A stretch of 64,000 nucleotides of DNA from Parasponia andersonii (taxonomy: Eukaryota; Streptophyta; Magnoliopsida; Rosales; Cannabaceae): the NCBI GenBank assembly GCA_002914805.1, contig JXTB01000002.1, forward strand, positions 2,491,938-2,555,937, written 5' to 3'. The translations under genes were made by a program, and so were the position numbers. This document shows, piece by piece, positions 49,601 through 64,000 of the stretch. How positions within the stretch are numbered: position 1 is the first letter of the stretch; each line of letters opens with the position of its first letter. The notes beneath the pieces were generated by a model, which saw nothing but the letters and a program-made list of their open reading frames with translations, ran no database searches and had not been told where the DNA came from.

Positions 49601-51487
49601 ACTTCAACAACAATGGCAACTACCTTTCACTCTATAAATTCATATACCACTCTCCATAACTTTCCTTTAACTTCTATTTAATTCCGTGACTAATCATGAA
49701 ATAATTTCCATTTACAAGTCTAACAAAATGCCATTACTCTTACCCTTTCCTATAAATTGAATACTATTGTTACCACAACCTCTTTACATATTCAAAACCT
49801 GAATAATCTTAATGAGTAGGTAGAATGGAGGTTTAAAGCAAACATAGTAAACTCACTCAAGATAAATGTTTTCTATGGTCATCCGAATAGATTATTACCC
49901 TTTATTTAGCCTACCTTTTTGAATTGCTCTGAGGAAAATGAGAATTTTCAGGGAGAACTTCGTTGGCAGGTGGTGGAGTAGGGGATCTGATTTGATTTGT
50001 CACTCGAACATCACCAAATCTGTTTCTTTCAGAATCATAAGAACTCATGTAAGGTGAGACTGAAGATTGATCTTGTCCATCCAGCAAATCGTCGTAACTG
50101 ACTGGCAACTTGCGCCGACCATCGAAGGAATTGGAAAATGGAGCAGGCCTGTTCAACAAACATCAGTTTCATCAAGGAAACACAACGCTACACAGAAAAG
50201 CTGAATGGAGAAGCATTGAACGAAAGAGAGATCATCATCATGATTATTATCAATGCCATCCAAAAGGCAAACCATGCATCTGATCTTCAGGTCATATAAG
50301 TTAGTAAACAAAGGAGAGATCATCATCATAATTATTTGACAGTAGTAACCAGCCAGCCAGTAAAAGCATAATGTAAGCAGAGTTTTTTGGAGGAAAGAAG
50401 AAACAAAACCATAAGCACAAGCCTTAGTGTCTCAAACACAACGTGGAGAATTCCAACAACAATAAACGGACACATGGTAATGTTTGCGGCCAGTAACAAG
50501 ATAGGTTGCATATCGTGCATACACATATAAACACAAACACACTCATAAACTCACCGCACCGGGGAAGCTCGAACGAAAGAAGGGCGAAAAGTCTCAACAG
50601 AATGATTGTGTATAGAAGCCAGCTCAGGTGAATGAGTTCTGGGAGGAACAAAGTGACCACTACAATCATCAACAAGAAATATACAAACCCCGACAAATTA
50701 ACTCGTAAATAAATTAAAGCAGAAAATTAAGAAACCAAAACACACCCAAATATGTACATACCGTACAGTTGCAGCTCTAACAGAAGGACGAAAACCCACA
50801 CTGGGAAGATTGTTTCTAGAAGCCAAATTCAGTAGTTAGGTACAATTAAATAATTACATATAAAAAATGGTAAAAATATTTTTTTTAATTGTACCTTCTT
50901 GGTGCCCCATGGCTAAAATCTCTGGAATTATCATGTGGTGGCGACATAAACGAAGTTGAATTGGTTCTTTTAGCATTACGTGATCGAGCCACCTTGAGAG
51001 TGACGCTACTAGAATCAGAATTAGTGGAAGCAACAACGGAAGTAGTGACCATAGAAGAAGGAGGACTCTGGTGAAACTGGGGAGGAGCATCGTTTTTTCT
51101 GAAAAAGGGTCTTTGCCCATCACCCCAAATCGGAGTTACATGAGACTCAACAGGCCTAATAGAAGAAAAGGAACGAAAGCTATAAAAACGACAATCTCTT
51201 CCTCTCCAATACATATATATATATGTAACATTTCATGTCGTACTGTATTTCGATCTCAGAAAAACCATCTTTATGGGAATTAAATAAGTGTGGATGGAAG
51301 GGTGAGAGTGAGAGAACCTGGGAGGAGATCGCAGAGGCGGGGAAGGGTTGAAGAAAGGTGGGGTCGTTGGCGGAGAAGGACGACGAAGGACATTGCCGAA
51401 GAGTGGCTGCTGCTGCTGAGACTTGGGGGCTCCTCCTCCTCCTCCGATTGCTGGCCCTGATTCCTTCCCGAATCCAGAATACGCCAT
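43640..51487 (-). CDS. SAC3B: SAC3 family protein B (TREX-2 mRNA export scaffold)
   Basis: SAC3/GANP proteins scaffold the TREX-2 complex, which links transcription to mRNA export at nuclear pores. About 16 minus-strand exons encode roughly 1,600 residues. Exon 1 (51487-51318) starts MAYSGFGKESGPAIGG; exon 2 is 51155-50895. Pro/Ser-rich N-terminal exons near 50.8, 50.6, 50.1 and 49.3 kb include SPPPALGTISNVDF. The SAC3/GANP domain begins with VGLCTDMCP (end of the exon at about 48775) and continues ESERAERERKGDLDRFERLD, YNRTAEREANLIRPMPVLQE, LWDRMRAIRMDLRMQHIF, LHVIAMHELCEYSKG, EKEFRGYYALLKL, VLFARDVAR and ACRTGNFIAFFRLAKKASYL. A basic helix LWRRRTSRKRELREQRQF (45709-45592) fits a Cdc31/Sus1-binding helix. 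The last exon (45370-43640) is a long conserved C-terminus ending EKLSVYF. Splice sites are canonical and no lesion was seen. Length matches the family. Confidence 0.93.
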
Positions 51488-53146
51488 TACTGCTTCTGCT
51501 TCTTCTTCTTCTTCTTCTTCTTCTTCTTCTAGGGCATCTCAAAATAAAAAAATAACAAAATAAAAAAGGAGAGGAAATTATCATCAAATAAACTTGTTAA
51601 TTTATTTTTGCCGAAAAATTATGATTAACTTTTAGAATTGCCCTTTACATCATATCTAATTAATTATTATTTTATTTTTTTGGAGATAATTATTTCTTAG
51701 AGAGATCTTTAGACCTATTTAAATTTATCCATACCATAATCATCCAGACTGGAGAGAAGCAAAAGTTAATATGACGTACTCGTCTTGAAGACCAATGAAA
51801 CCCAAAATACACAATCAGATAGAAATAGATTCAAGTTTAACCCCACAAAAAAAAAAAAAAAAAAAGGAGAGAAGTATAAATAGATTCAAAATCAAATTAA
51901 AATAAAAGTGAAATTTCAAAAAAAAAAATAGTTAAATTTTATTTCGATTTTCACCGAGACAAATTTGTTATTTACTTTCGATCTCCTTCCAAGTTAGCTT
52001 ATTGGGATGGATAAATTTGATAGGTGTTAAAAATTCAGAGAAATAATTGATTTGACAAAACAAGAATATAATCTAAAAATAATCTCAGTATATGAATTTG
52101 TTTATAATAATCTAAATATTTGATTTCGAATTTTCAAAAAAAAAAAGCATTAAATTTGTTTATAGTGCGTTTTGACAGATTTTAGCCTTTAATTAGTGTG
52201 CCAAATGATACTATAATTTATACAAATTATCCAACTAATTAGGAGAAACCAATCAAATTACACCTATATTTACGATTTGGATTTTAGGTTTTAATACTTT
52301 GATTGACTGAAATTTCAGTATTTTTTTTTTTTTACTTTTATAATTAATTTATAAGAAAAGAAATCAAATACATGCTAGTTATACAAATAAAATCTACGAA
52401 ATGAAAAGTTCTAAATAAAGCTTTAGAAGGTTTAGCTCGTGTCGTAGGATAGATAATGAATTTATTTGGCTTGAGAACAAAAGGAAAAAATAAAAATTGA
52501 AAAATTGAAAAAGGTAATAAAAAAAAACTAAAATATTATGTAAATTATATTGCGGTGCAGCTTAAACCACGAAAATTTTTCTTCACGTTTGAAGTGTGTC
52601 AATTTTAATTGAGCACCCCTAAAAGGATTGTATTGTTTAGACTATCAATCTTGATAAAACTCTCTTATAAACATTTAAAAATCAATAGATCTATAGTTTA
52701 TGTTTGTCCTTAATGAAAATAAGGGGTAAATGACGTGAGTTAAGCTCTTTGACTAAGGTATAAAGTCGGTCTTCAAATAGAATCATATTTAGAGTAAGAA
52801 ACTCATTTTCTTTATTTTTCAGCCATAACTAGAAACTGGCAACTTACTTAAACAAATACACTAAGATGAATACTCTTCCAAATAAAAGAAAATGCAATCC
52901 AAAGCAACCCAAAAAAAAAAAAAAAAAAAAGCATTTTTAGTACCCAAATTAATAAAAAACATATAATCAAATACGTATTTTCTTTCATTTTTGTTTATAA
53001 TATGATAATCAATGCAAATATCAATAAATGTAAGCACATAAAACGGTCTTTAGGGGGGGGTTCAATATTCTCCTATCCCAAATTCTCAAACAAAGCATCA
53101 ATCTCCCAATACTACTCATTTTCACCACCGCAAAAAAAAAAAAAAA

Positions 53147-53206
53147 TCAAAATAAAAATAAAAATAAAAATAAAAATAAAAATAAAAATAAAAATAAAAA
53201 TAAAAT
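53147..53206. repeat. (AAAAAT)n minisatellite
   Basis: About nine uninterrupted copies of a 6-bp AAAAAT unit downstream of RH40. Confidence 0.9.
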
Positions 53207-53310
53207 AGGTGGGATGGGGCTTAGTGGCTCCCCAAGGATCCACGACTATGAAGACCTACACAGCCCAATTGCCAAATACCTGCGTTCCCAATCTTAAAAC
53301 AACTGCAGCC

Positions 53311-53413
53311 CCAGCCCAACCCTAGCAGTGTAACAAGTGAGTTTGTTCCAATCCAGAGAGCCCCAGCCCCAACCTAGCAGTGTAACAAGTGAGTTTGTTC
53401 CAATCCAGATAGC
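53311..53413. repeat. tandem duplication in RH40 3' flank
   Basis: Two adjacent copies of about 51 bp share CTAGCAGTGTAACAAGTGAG and TTTGTTCCAATCCAGA. They lie about 100 bp beyond the stop codon and are probably in the 3' UTR. Confidence 0.85.
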
Positions 53414-53510
53414 TAAGTCTTAAACCACTGCTGCATATTTCAGTTTCTCAATAGAAACACAACTCAGTCAAGGACCGAGTAGGGATTAAGAAAAAGAATA
53501 TCATCAATAC

Positions 53511-58535
<5,025 letters not shown>

Positions 58536-59181
58536 GCCAATCTATGACCTAGATATTACAGCTAAGGAAAAGAATTACAATCAGTAATTTTAACAAATCA
58601 ACCAAAATAACACTGAGACTAAAGAACCCAACAATTATAACCAGTCACCAAAGACACAGATCAATAATAAACCAGCCCTGACCAAGAGGAATAAGATGTT
58701 ATAGCCAATCTTATCTAGGGACTCAGCTCAGGTAATGCATGATGATAAAAACACCAGAAGAACTTCAATGCCCCCAATACTAGAAAAAGATTCCAACACT
58801 CATCCACTAGTTCAATTTTATAAAAACAAATCAATCACCAAAGGTAATAGCATCAATGAGCAATATGAAGGGAAAAAAAAAAGTGGCAAGCCATTGGCCC
58901 AATGAAGAAAAGAAATTAATTATTCAAAGGAAATATAAGGAAAAAAAAAACACCGTCAAAAATAAGAAAATTCCAAATTGAATCGAAAGCCTAGAAATAT
59001 TTCGCCCCAAAGAAAGGGGGAAAAAAAAAAACACAAGTAAACCCAAAAGAAACCCAACTAGTCGAAATCACAAATAAAGACATAAACAAGTCCCTAAATA
59101 ATAAAAAGACATATACCCAAGAACCTAGGTCAAAATGGCAGATAAAAGAACAGAAGAAAAGCCATAAGAATCCTCCACCAT

Positions 59182-59196
59182 AAACCCTAAACCCTA
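59182..59196 (-). promoter_or_regulatory. telo-box in the RH40 leader intron
   Basis: AAACCCTAAACCCTA on the plus strand, within the 5' leader intron of RH40. Telo-boxes are common in the 5' regions of plant genes for RNA and translation functions. Confidence 0.5.
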
Positions 59197-59459
59197 AAAA
59201 ACTCCACCAAAAGATTCAGGCAAAATAACACATCATGAAAACCCTAATCACAGATTAAAATACCCAACTTCTTCCCTGAATCAGTGAGATACATACGTCT
59301 TGAACGCAAGGGACGGCTTGTGGAGGCTTTGGGGTTCAAGACGACATGGCCAGACAACTCGATCGATTTGGGGGAAAGGGCATAAAAATAAAAGAGAGAC
59401 GAAGACGATACTATCAGCGATAGATAAACAAATAAATGAATAAAAGGGTTTCTATTTTT

Positions 59460-59748
59460 TCAGGTTTCATTCATAATCATTTTTAGTGAAATAAAATAAA
59501 ATAAAAATAAACCTGAGCCAAACCGGCCCAAAGATGACCCATTGGGCTTGGGCCTACCGACGGGAGGGGGTACTGAAGACCATTGGGCTTTAAAACGACA
59601 TAAGCTACGCACGTGCACACAAGCAAAATAAAACGATTTTCTGTCCAAATTCATTTTCCGAGAAAGTTATAATTAGATTTCCGGGAAAAAGAAGCAAAAT
59701 TATAATTGACTATTTTGTAATAGAAAGGGAAGATTTAGATCGGTAGCC
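59460..59748. promoter_or_regulatory. shared promoter of RH40 (-) and MSRB (+)
   Basis: Under 300 bp separates the RH40 leader exon (about 59298-59460) from the MSRB ATG. It holds several site-II-like words: GGCCCA at 59525, TGGGCT near 59552, TGGGCC near 59559 and TGGGCT near 59584. Such motifs bind TCP factors in plant housekeeping promoters. Confidence 0.6.
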
Positions 59749-59861
59749 ATGGCTAGTAACGGTGCTGCACCAACACCAGTCTCAGTTCAGAAAACAGAAG
59801 AAGAGTGGCAAGCCATTCTCTCTCCTGAACAGTTCTGGATTCTTCGTCAGAAAGGAACAGA
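59749..59861 (+). CDS. MSRB: peptide methionine-R-sulfoxide reductase B, exon 1 (partial)
   Basis: MSRB enzymes reduce methionine-R-sulfoxide in proteins, repairing oxidative damage. The ATG at 59749 opens MASNGAAPTPVSVQKTEEEW, then QAILSPEQFWILRQKGTE, matching the start of the cytosolic plant MSRB domain (usually followed by PGTGEY). The exon ends at 59861 in phase 2 with a GTGAGT donor. There is no transit peptide, so a cytosolic form is likely. Catalytic cysteines lie in exons beyond the window. Intron 1 is expanded by a gypsy element from 60051. Family assignment is good, but the paralogue cannot be chosen. Confidence 0.88.
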
Positions 59862-60050
59862 GTGAGTAATTTCTCTCTCTACTTTTCACTCTTTCGGTTA
59901 TGGTTTTCGAAACTGGAATTTGGGTTTTTGGTTAATGGCTTTACCCTATTGTTTAATCTACCATGACCCTGTTTGGAAACCAAGAAAATGATTATATACA
60001 TGTTTTTAATTTTTGGGCTCTATTTAGATTTCGTGGAAGAATATTATATG

Positions 60051-60778
60051 TGTTGATGGAGGTTTTATCAACAATAAATTTATAAATAATTAAGAGACGT
60101 GGCTTGCGTGAATTGAAGTAAATAATCAAAGCAAATAAGGAGAGAGAGATTTATAGTGGTTCAGCCCCGAAAAAGATGAGCATACGTCCACTGTTTTCTC
60201 ACTATAATGATGAATACTCAAGGTTACAATACTCAAAAGCTATTGAAGAATGCTAAAGAATTAGACTACCCAAAGTTTAGAATACCCTAGGCGTGTATTT
60301 GCTCTGACTTCTATTCTCTGTGACTTGTTTCTGGCCAGAATTTGTGATGATTTCTTCGGAACATAAAGCCCCCTTTATATAGATTGTAGTGACCTTATGT
60401 CCCAAGATTCCCTATGCCTCTAGGATCCTAATTGTATAAACGGGTAACTATACAATTGGGTAACATAAATTAAATAACAATACAATTGGATAACTACTCG
60501 AAAAGGATAACTTAGTTAATCGCAAATAGGAGTCTTCAGTTTCCCTTTCCTTGTAGGTTTCTTCCACAGCATTTACCTATTTCCCTCTTCTTGTAGGTTT
60601 CCTTTATAGTGTTTTCGTGTTTCCCTTTTCCTATAGGTTTCCTGTTTGTTAAGGAAAACTGGACGGAGAAGGTCGCACAAAAACCTGCGGAAGAGGTCGC
60701 ATATAAGCATCACGGAGGAGGTCGCATATATCCTTCTTGGAGGAGGTCGCATACCTTAGGATTTTAGACCGCACAACA
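60051..60778 (-). repeat. 3' LTR of gypsy element 2
   Basis: 728 bp from TGTTG to CAACA. It is homologous to the element 1 LTRs but 91 bp longer. The TATATAAA box is at 60374-60381 (minus), and three 24-25-bp U3 repeats are at 60672-60745. Confidence 0.93.
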
Positions 60779-60794
60779 ATTGCCCCCCAGCTCC
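60779..60794 (-). other. polypurine tract of element 2
   Basis: The minus strand reads GGAGCTGGGGGGCAAT right before the 3' LTR, a good purine run, better preserved than in element 1. Confidence 0.75.
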
Positions 60795-61100
60795 ATTAGT
60801 TCTTTAGGACGAAATGGAGCTTCCAATTACCGTGCGACCTTATGACGTCATAAATCTTGTAGTTTGAGTAATCGAAGATCCGTCAAATCTTCTCTCGAGA
60901 TCACGCGTCTGTCAGAACGGAACACGTGTAGCCAAAAGCGAAATTCGAGGAAGCCTGATTGATGCCAACCGTCACCGAATCTTTTCAAATTTTAAATAAT
61001 CCTGACTTTTCGGATAAATTTAAATCCCGCGCAATCCTAAGCCTTCAGATTTAAAATTCGAACCCTCTGATCTACAGCTGCGATCTAATGGTGCTTAGGT

Positions 61101-61108
61101 TATAAATA
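61101..61108 (+). promoter_or_regulatory. TATA box of the antisense gene
   Basis: TATAAATA lies about 500 bp before the ATG and 160 bp before the leader-intron donor. The same position in element 1 reads AATAAATA, so the box is conserved but decayed there. Confidence 0.6.
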
Positions 61109-61607
61109 TCAGAAACCAACTGTTCCTATTTCATTTCCGTCTCTCTCCTGAAAACTTCAGAAAATCCTCAGAAACCTCAAGAACCCTAGCGCCGTCTTTT
61201 CTCCCAGATCGCTCCAACCACTGCTGCTCTTCCGACGATTCCGAATTAACTCAACTCCATTAAAGAAAGGTCAGTATCCTCTTTTCTTTCATTCTTGAAA
61301 ACTTCAGTCTGGGGATTAAACTTATTTCACCGAAGTGAAATAAGAAATTTGTTTTTATACTCTTTAGTTTGTAGAGTAGAACTGCTAAAAAATGATCCTA
61401 TCTTCAATCTCTAGGGTCTGACACCCTAATTTATTCTTACTGAACTGTCGGTTCATTTACTGATAAACTGCTCGAACACTTCTGATGAACTGCTCGAACA
61501 CTTCTGATGAACTCGCAGATAAACCTGCCTGTTTAATGTAACCTTAGGATAAATATCTAGTATAATGGAAATCCTTAATATCTGAATCCCTGTGTATTTC
61601 TTTTCAG

Positions 61608-63768
61608 ATGTCTAGTAGTGAGGAACTTTTTAGGGAAGGAAATGCCTTTTCCGGGGAATCTGACTCAAACTCAAGTGTTAGCACCATTAACCTTGAGGAT
61701 TATCTTGAGCCTGAACCCGAAATAGAAATAACCGGGGTAAGACAGAGTAGTCCCTGAATAGGCGATCTTCCCCAGGATCAGTGGCCCAAACATATTAGGG
61801 ATGCTCCGGAATTTTCCTCTGGCTACCCATACGTAGAGGGAAACTGGTCTTGTATAAACGTCCGAACGAGCTGCACGTCGAACAAACTCAGGAAGATTGC
61901 GAGCAGCTACAAGATCGCTATCCCCCTGCGTCTTCCAATGGAGTTCAACCGCCCTCACACACCACCTCGCGGACTTGCTTCCTTTTCTGAGGCGGTTCTT
62001 AAGTGCGGCGTGCACCTGCCCCTCCATCCATATATAAAGTCAATAATAGATTACTATGGGGTCGTCCCCTTTCAATTAACCCCTAATACTTATAGGTATA
62101 TAGTAGGCTTGTACATTTTGTATCATAAATTAGGCTTAGAAACCCCTTCTCCCGAGGAATTCGCTTGGTTCTACCAAGTGAAGTCAAATCCGTCGGACTT
62201 CGGTTTCTTCTATGCGAGCAAGTGGTCGAGTCAAGCCATAAAAACGATCTACGGGGTTCGCAACAACATGGAAAAATGGAAAAATCCATTTTTCCATTTT
62301 GACTATGCAGCCAATGGCTTCTTCCAAAACCCCGGTAGGTAGTCTTCTAACTTGCTGTCCTGTTTGTTTATCTCTTCTTTTTACTGATCGCATTTTCAAT
62401 GTCATTGCAGACAATAGGGATCGACCAGGGCTTTCCAGTGAACAGCTCGCAAGGGTATGCAGAGTCAACGAGCTTCCTGCCGAAGAATTTAATTGGAAGG
62501 TTCTGGGCACAACGAAGAACCTGGTCGCTTGTGGCTTGATTCTAAAGGGTGCCGCATTCCCAGACCCCCCCGTTGTTTCCTCCAGACCGGCAAGCTCGAA
62601 GAAGAAGCCCAAGAAGTCTGACTTGGGTGCCTCATCCTCTAGAATAAGAAAGAGGAAGGCGCCGACCACACCACCTCGCTCAGAGCCCTCGTCGCCAGAG
62701 ACCAAATCACCACCAGCTCCTCGACCAGCTCCCCAGGAAGAAGGTAATCGTACGCTTATCCTAAGCCTTTATATTTTGTTTCCTCGCTTATTAACACATT
62801 CTGTTGTGCAGAGATGGTTATTGGAAGTGGTCTGCGAGCTCCTCCGTCTACTCTCGGGTCAATGGCAAAAACCAAAACACCCGAGAGTATGCCGCCGTCA
62901 AAAGGGAAGGAGAAGGTCGACTGCTCGAAAAAGAGAAAAGTCGTCTTCGAGGACGTCCCTGCGAGCTCGCCACCTTCACCACCTCAGCCAGCGAGCACTT
63001 CAGTGCCTCCTACTGAAGCTGCTACCTCAGAACCGATCCCGGCGGATAAAGGCGATGAGCTGTTCGCACTTCTTAACCAGCTACCAGAGAAGGCTGGTAT
63101 GAGCGCAGCCTTCATCGACCGTTTCACATCCGAAGAAGGCTGGGAGCGAATGAAGCGACGTTCCGCCAAGGTCGCTTTCGGATCAGCGATGAGGATGCTG
63201 GCTAATGTAAGCTTCTGAATTCTAACTTTTGTTAGCTTAGAGATTTTCATAACATCTCAATTTTTTTTTCTTTTAGACTGCGGCTGCTGCTGTCTTGATG
63301 CACGATCCGGTTCTCGAAAGCTTAGAAAAAGCTGAGAAGCTCGACGAAATTACTAAAGCATTCGAGAACTCGGAGAAGGCCTGGGAGGAAGAGAGAGCGA
63401 ACCTCCTCTTAGAGAAGCAACAGATGCTCGAAGATCTAAAAAAGGAGAAGCTCGCCAAGGAAAACCTCGAGGAGAAAGTCGGAGAGCTCGAAAGGGTTGC
63501 TTCTGAGTATCCGGACCGTATGAGATAAGCGACCACCGAGGCGGTTCACAAAGCCATCGAAGAGTTCAAAGCGACCGAGGTCAAAGAACTCGAAGATAAG
63601 GCTAGTGACAACGCCTCGTCGACCATCATCTTCAATATATACTGCGAGCATCCGGACTTCGACTTCTCCATCCTTGGCGAGGATGTGGTCGAGCTTGTGC
63701 AGAGCTGGAAGGAGGACATGGACAAGGCTGGTGACGATGGTGACAACGATGCGGGCCCTTCCTCGTGA
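61608..63768 (+). pseudogene. antisense extra gene of element 2 (gypsy-type transposon domain, coiled coil), two stops
   Basis: The leader intron is 61270-61607 (TTTTCAG right before ATG). Coding exons are 61608-62334, 62411-62743, 62812-63206 and 63277-63768, with phases 1, 1 and 0, all GT-AG and identical in position to element 1. The frame is 649 codons including the stop. The acidic N-terminus is followed by the conserved YGVVPFQLTPNTYRYIVGLY domain, then a basic, Pro/Ser-rich region with KKKPKKSD and RKRKAP. KKRKVVFED looks like a classical nuclear-localisation signal. RFTSEEGWERMKRRSAKVAF precedes a long charged coiled coil (EKAEKLDEITKAFENSEKAW onward) and a conserved end CEHPDFDFSILGEDVVELVQ. 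Premature stops are TGA at 61755-61757 (Arg in the sister copy) and TAA at 63526-63528 (Glu in the sister copy). A poly(A) signal follows. The gene is known from retroelement annotations but its function is not established. Confidence 0.85.
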
Positions 63769-63835
63769 AGTTTTGTTGTTTTTTTTTTTATAGACAATGT
63801 GGGCTTCGTCCCCTCTATGTATAAACAACTTGTTC

Positions 63836-63841
63836 AATAAA
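63836..63841 (+). terminator. poly(A) signal of the antisense gene
   Basis: AATAAA 68 bp after the stop codon, in the T/A-rich tail of the antisense gene. It supports independent transcription on the plus strand. Confidence 0.6.
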
Positions 63842-64000
63842 AGTTGATCCTTCCATATATGCTCCTGTATATTTTTTTTATATGATCCTGCAAAATAGCG
63901 ATGAGAAACGATAGTAAACATAACCAAGTAGTCGACCACAAGTGATCGATCAGTACGCTTTTAGCGATTTAAATCCGACTAACTTAAAACGAATTTTAAG

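Larger units (their letters stand above)
51490..53510. other. intergenic between SAC3B and RH40
   Basis: AT-rich, no gene seen. A (TTC)n run at the SAC3B leader (about 51500-51530) gives a spurious poly-Leu frame. An (AAAAAT)n array lies at 53147-53206, and a tandem pair of about 51 bp at 53311-53413. Confidence 0.6.
60051..64000 (-). mobile_element. gypsy element 2, same family, extends beyond window
   Basis: The element starts with the same TGTTGATGGAGG end as element 1, within intron 1 of MSRB. It shares LTR structure, polypurine tract and an antisense gene. Coding sense is inferred minus, as in element 1. pol, gag and the 5' LTR should lie to the right of the window. The left flank of the insertion is ATATG (60046-60050), the expected target-site duplication. 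Confidence 0.93.

Noticed and set aside
51358..51555. Poly-Leu plus-strand ORF
   Set aside because: Created by a (TTC/CTT)n run in the SAC3B leader.
61671..62027. Minus-strand ORF of 118 codons in element 2
   Set aside because: Lies opposite the antisense gene's conserved exon and has no gag or pol motif; a shadow.

Overview
This window is nuclear DNA from a flowering plant. The genes are widely spaced with GT-AG introns, the intergenic DNA is AT-rich and full of microsatellites, and every recognisable protein is closest to eudicot families. I cannot name the species. Two single N characters (7082 and 55546) show that it is a draft assembly.

Layout. 1-8.5 kb: no intact gene. There are orphan coding-like exons on the minus strand (about 2.8-4.0 kb) and a broken galacturonosyltransferase-like (GATL) gene on the plus strand (7.2-8.3 kb). 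8.5-20.4 kb: gene-poor DNA with a decayed Ty1/copia gag and a possible LTR (11.3-12.4 kb), a short terminal-inverted-repeat element (15.7-16.2 kb) and GA microsatellites. 20.376-29.881 kb: a complete but dead Ty3/gypsy element with two 637-bp LTRs, gag-pol on the minus strand, and an extra intron-containing gene on the plus strand between pol and the 3' LTR. 31.9-32.9 kb: an intronless S-adenosylmethionine decarboxylase of the BUD2/SAMDC4 type. 33-38.9 kb: intergenic. 39.8-42.1 kb: a PP2C35-type protein phosphatase. 43.6-51.5 kb (minus): SAC3B, an mRNA-export scaffold. 53.5-59.5 kb (minus): a WW-domain DEAD-box helicase of the RH40 type. 59.7 kb onward (plus): the first exon of a methionine sulfoxide reductase B, whose first intron holds a second gypsy element of the same family (60.051 kb to beyond the window end).

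Functions. The host genes serve polyamine synthesis (SAMDC), protein dephosphorylation (PP2C), mRNA export (SAC3B), RNA remodelling (RH40) and protein repair (MSRB). They are independent housekeeping loci, not an operon. RH40 and MSRB are divergent and share a promoter of under 300 bp with several GGCCCA/TGGGCY motifs. PP2C and SAC3B converge.

The most unusual content is the antisense gene in both gypsy elements. It has a leader intron, three conserved coding introns, a TATA-like box, a poly(A) signal, a 'putative gypsy-type transposon' domain, basic nuclear-targeting-like motifs and a C-terminal coiled coil. Both copies carry premature stops. Extra antisense ORFs are known in Tat-lineage elements, so it may not be wholly new, but its role is unknown.
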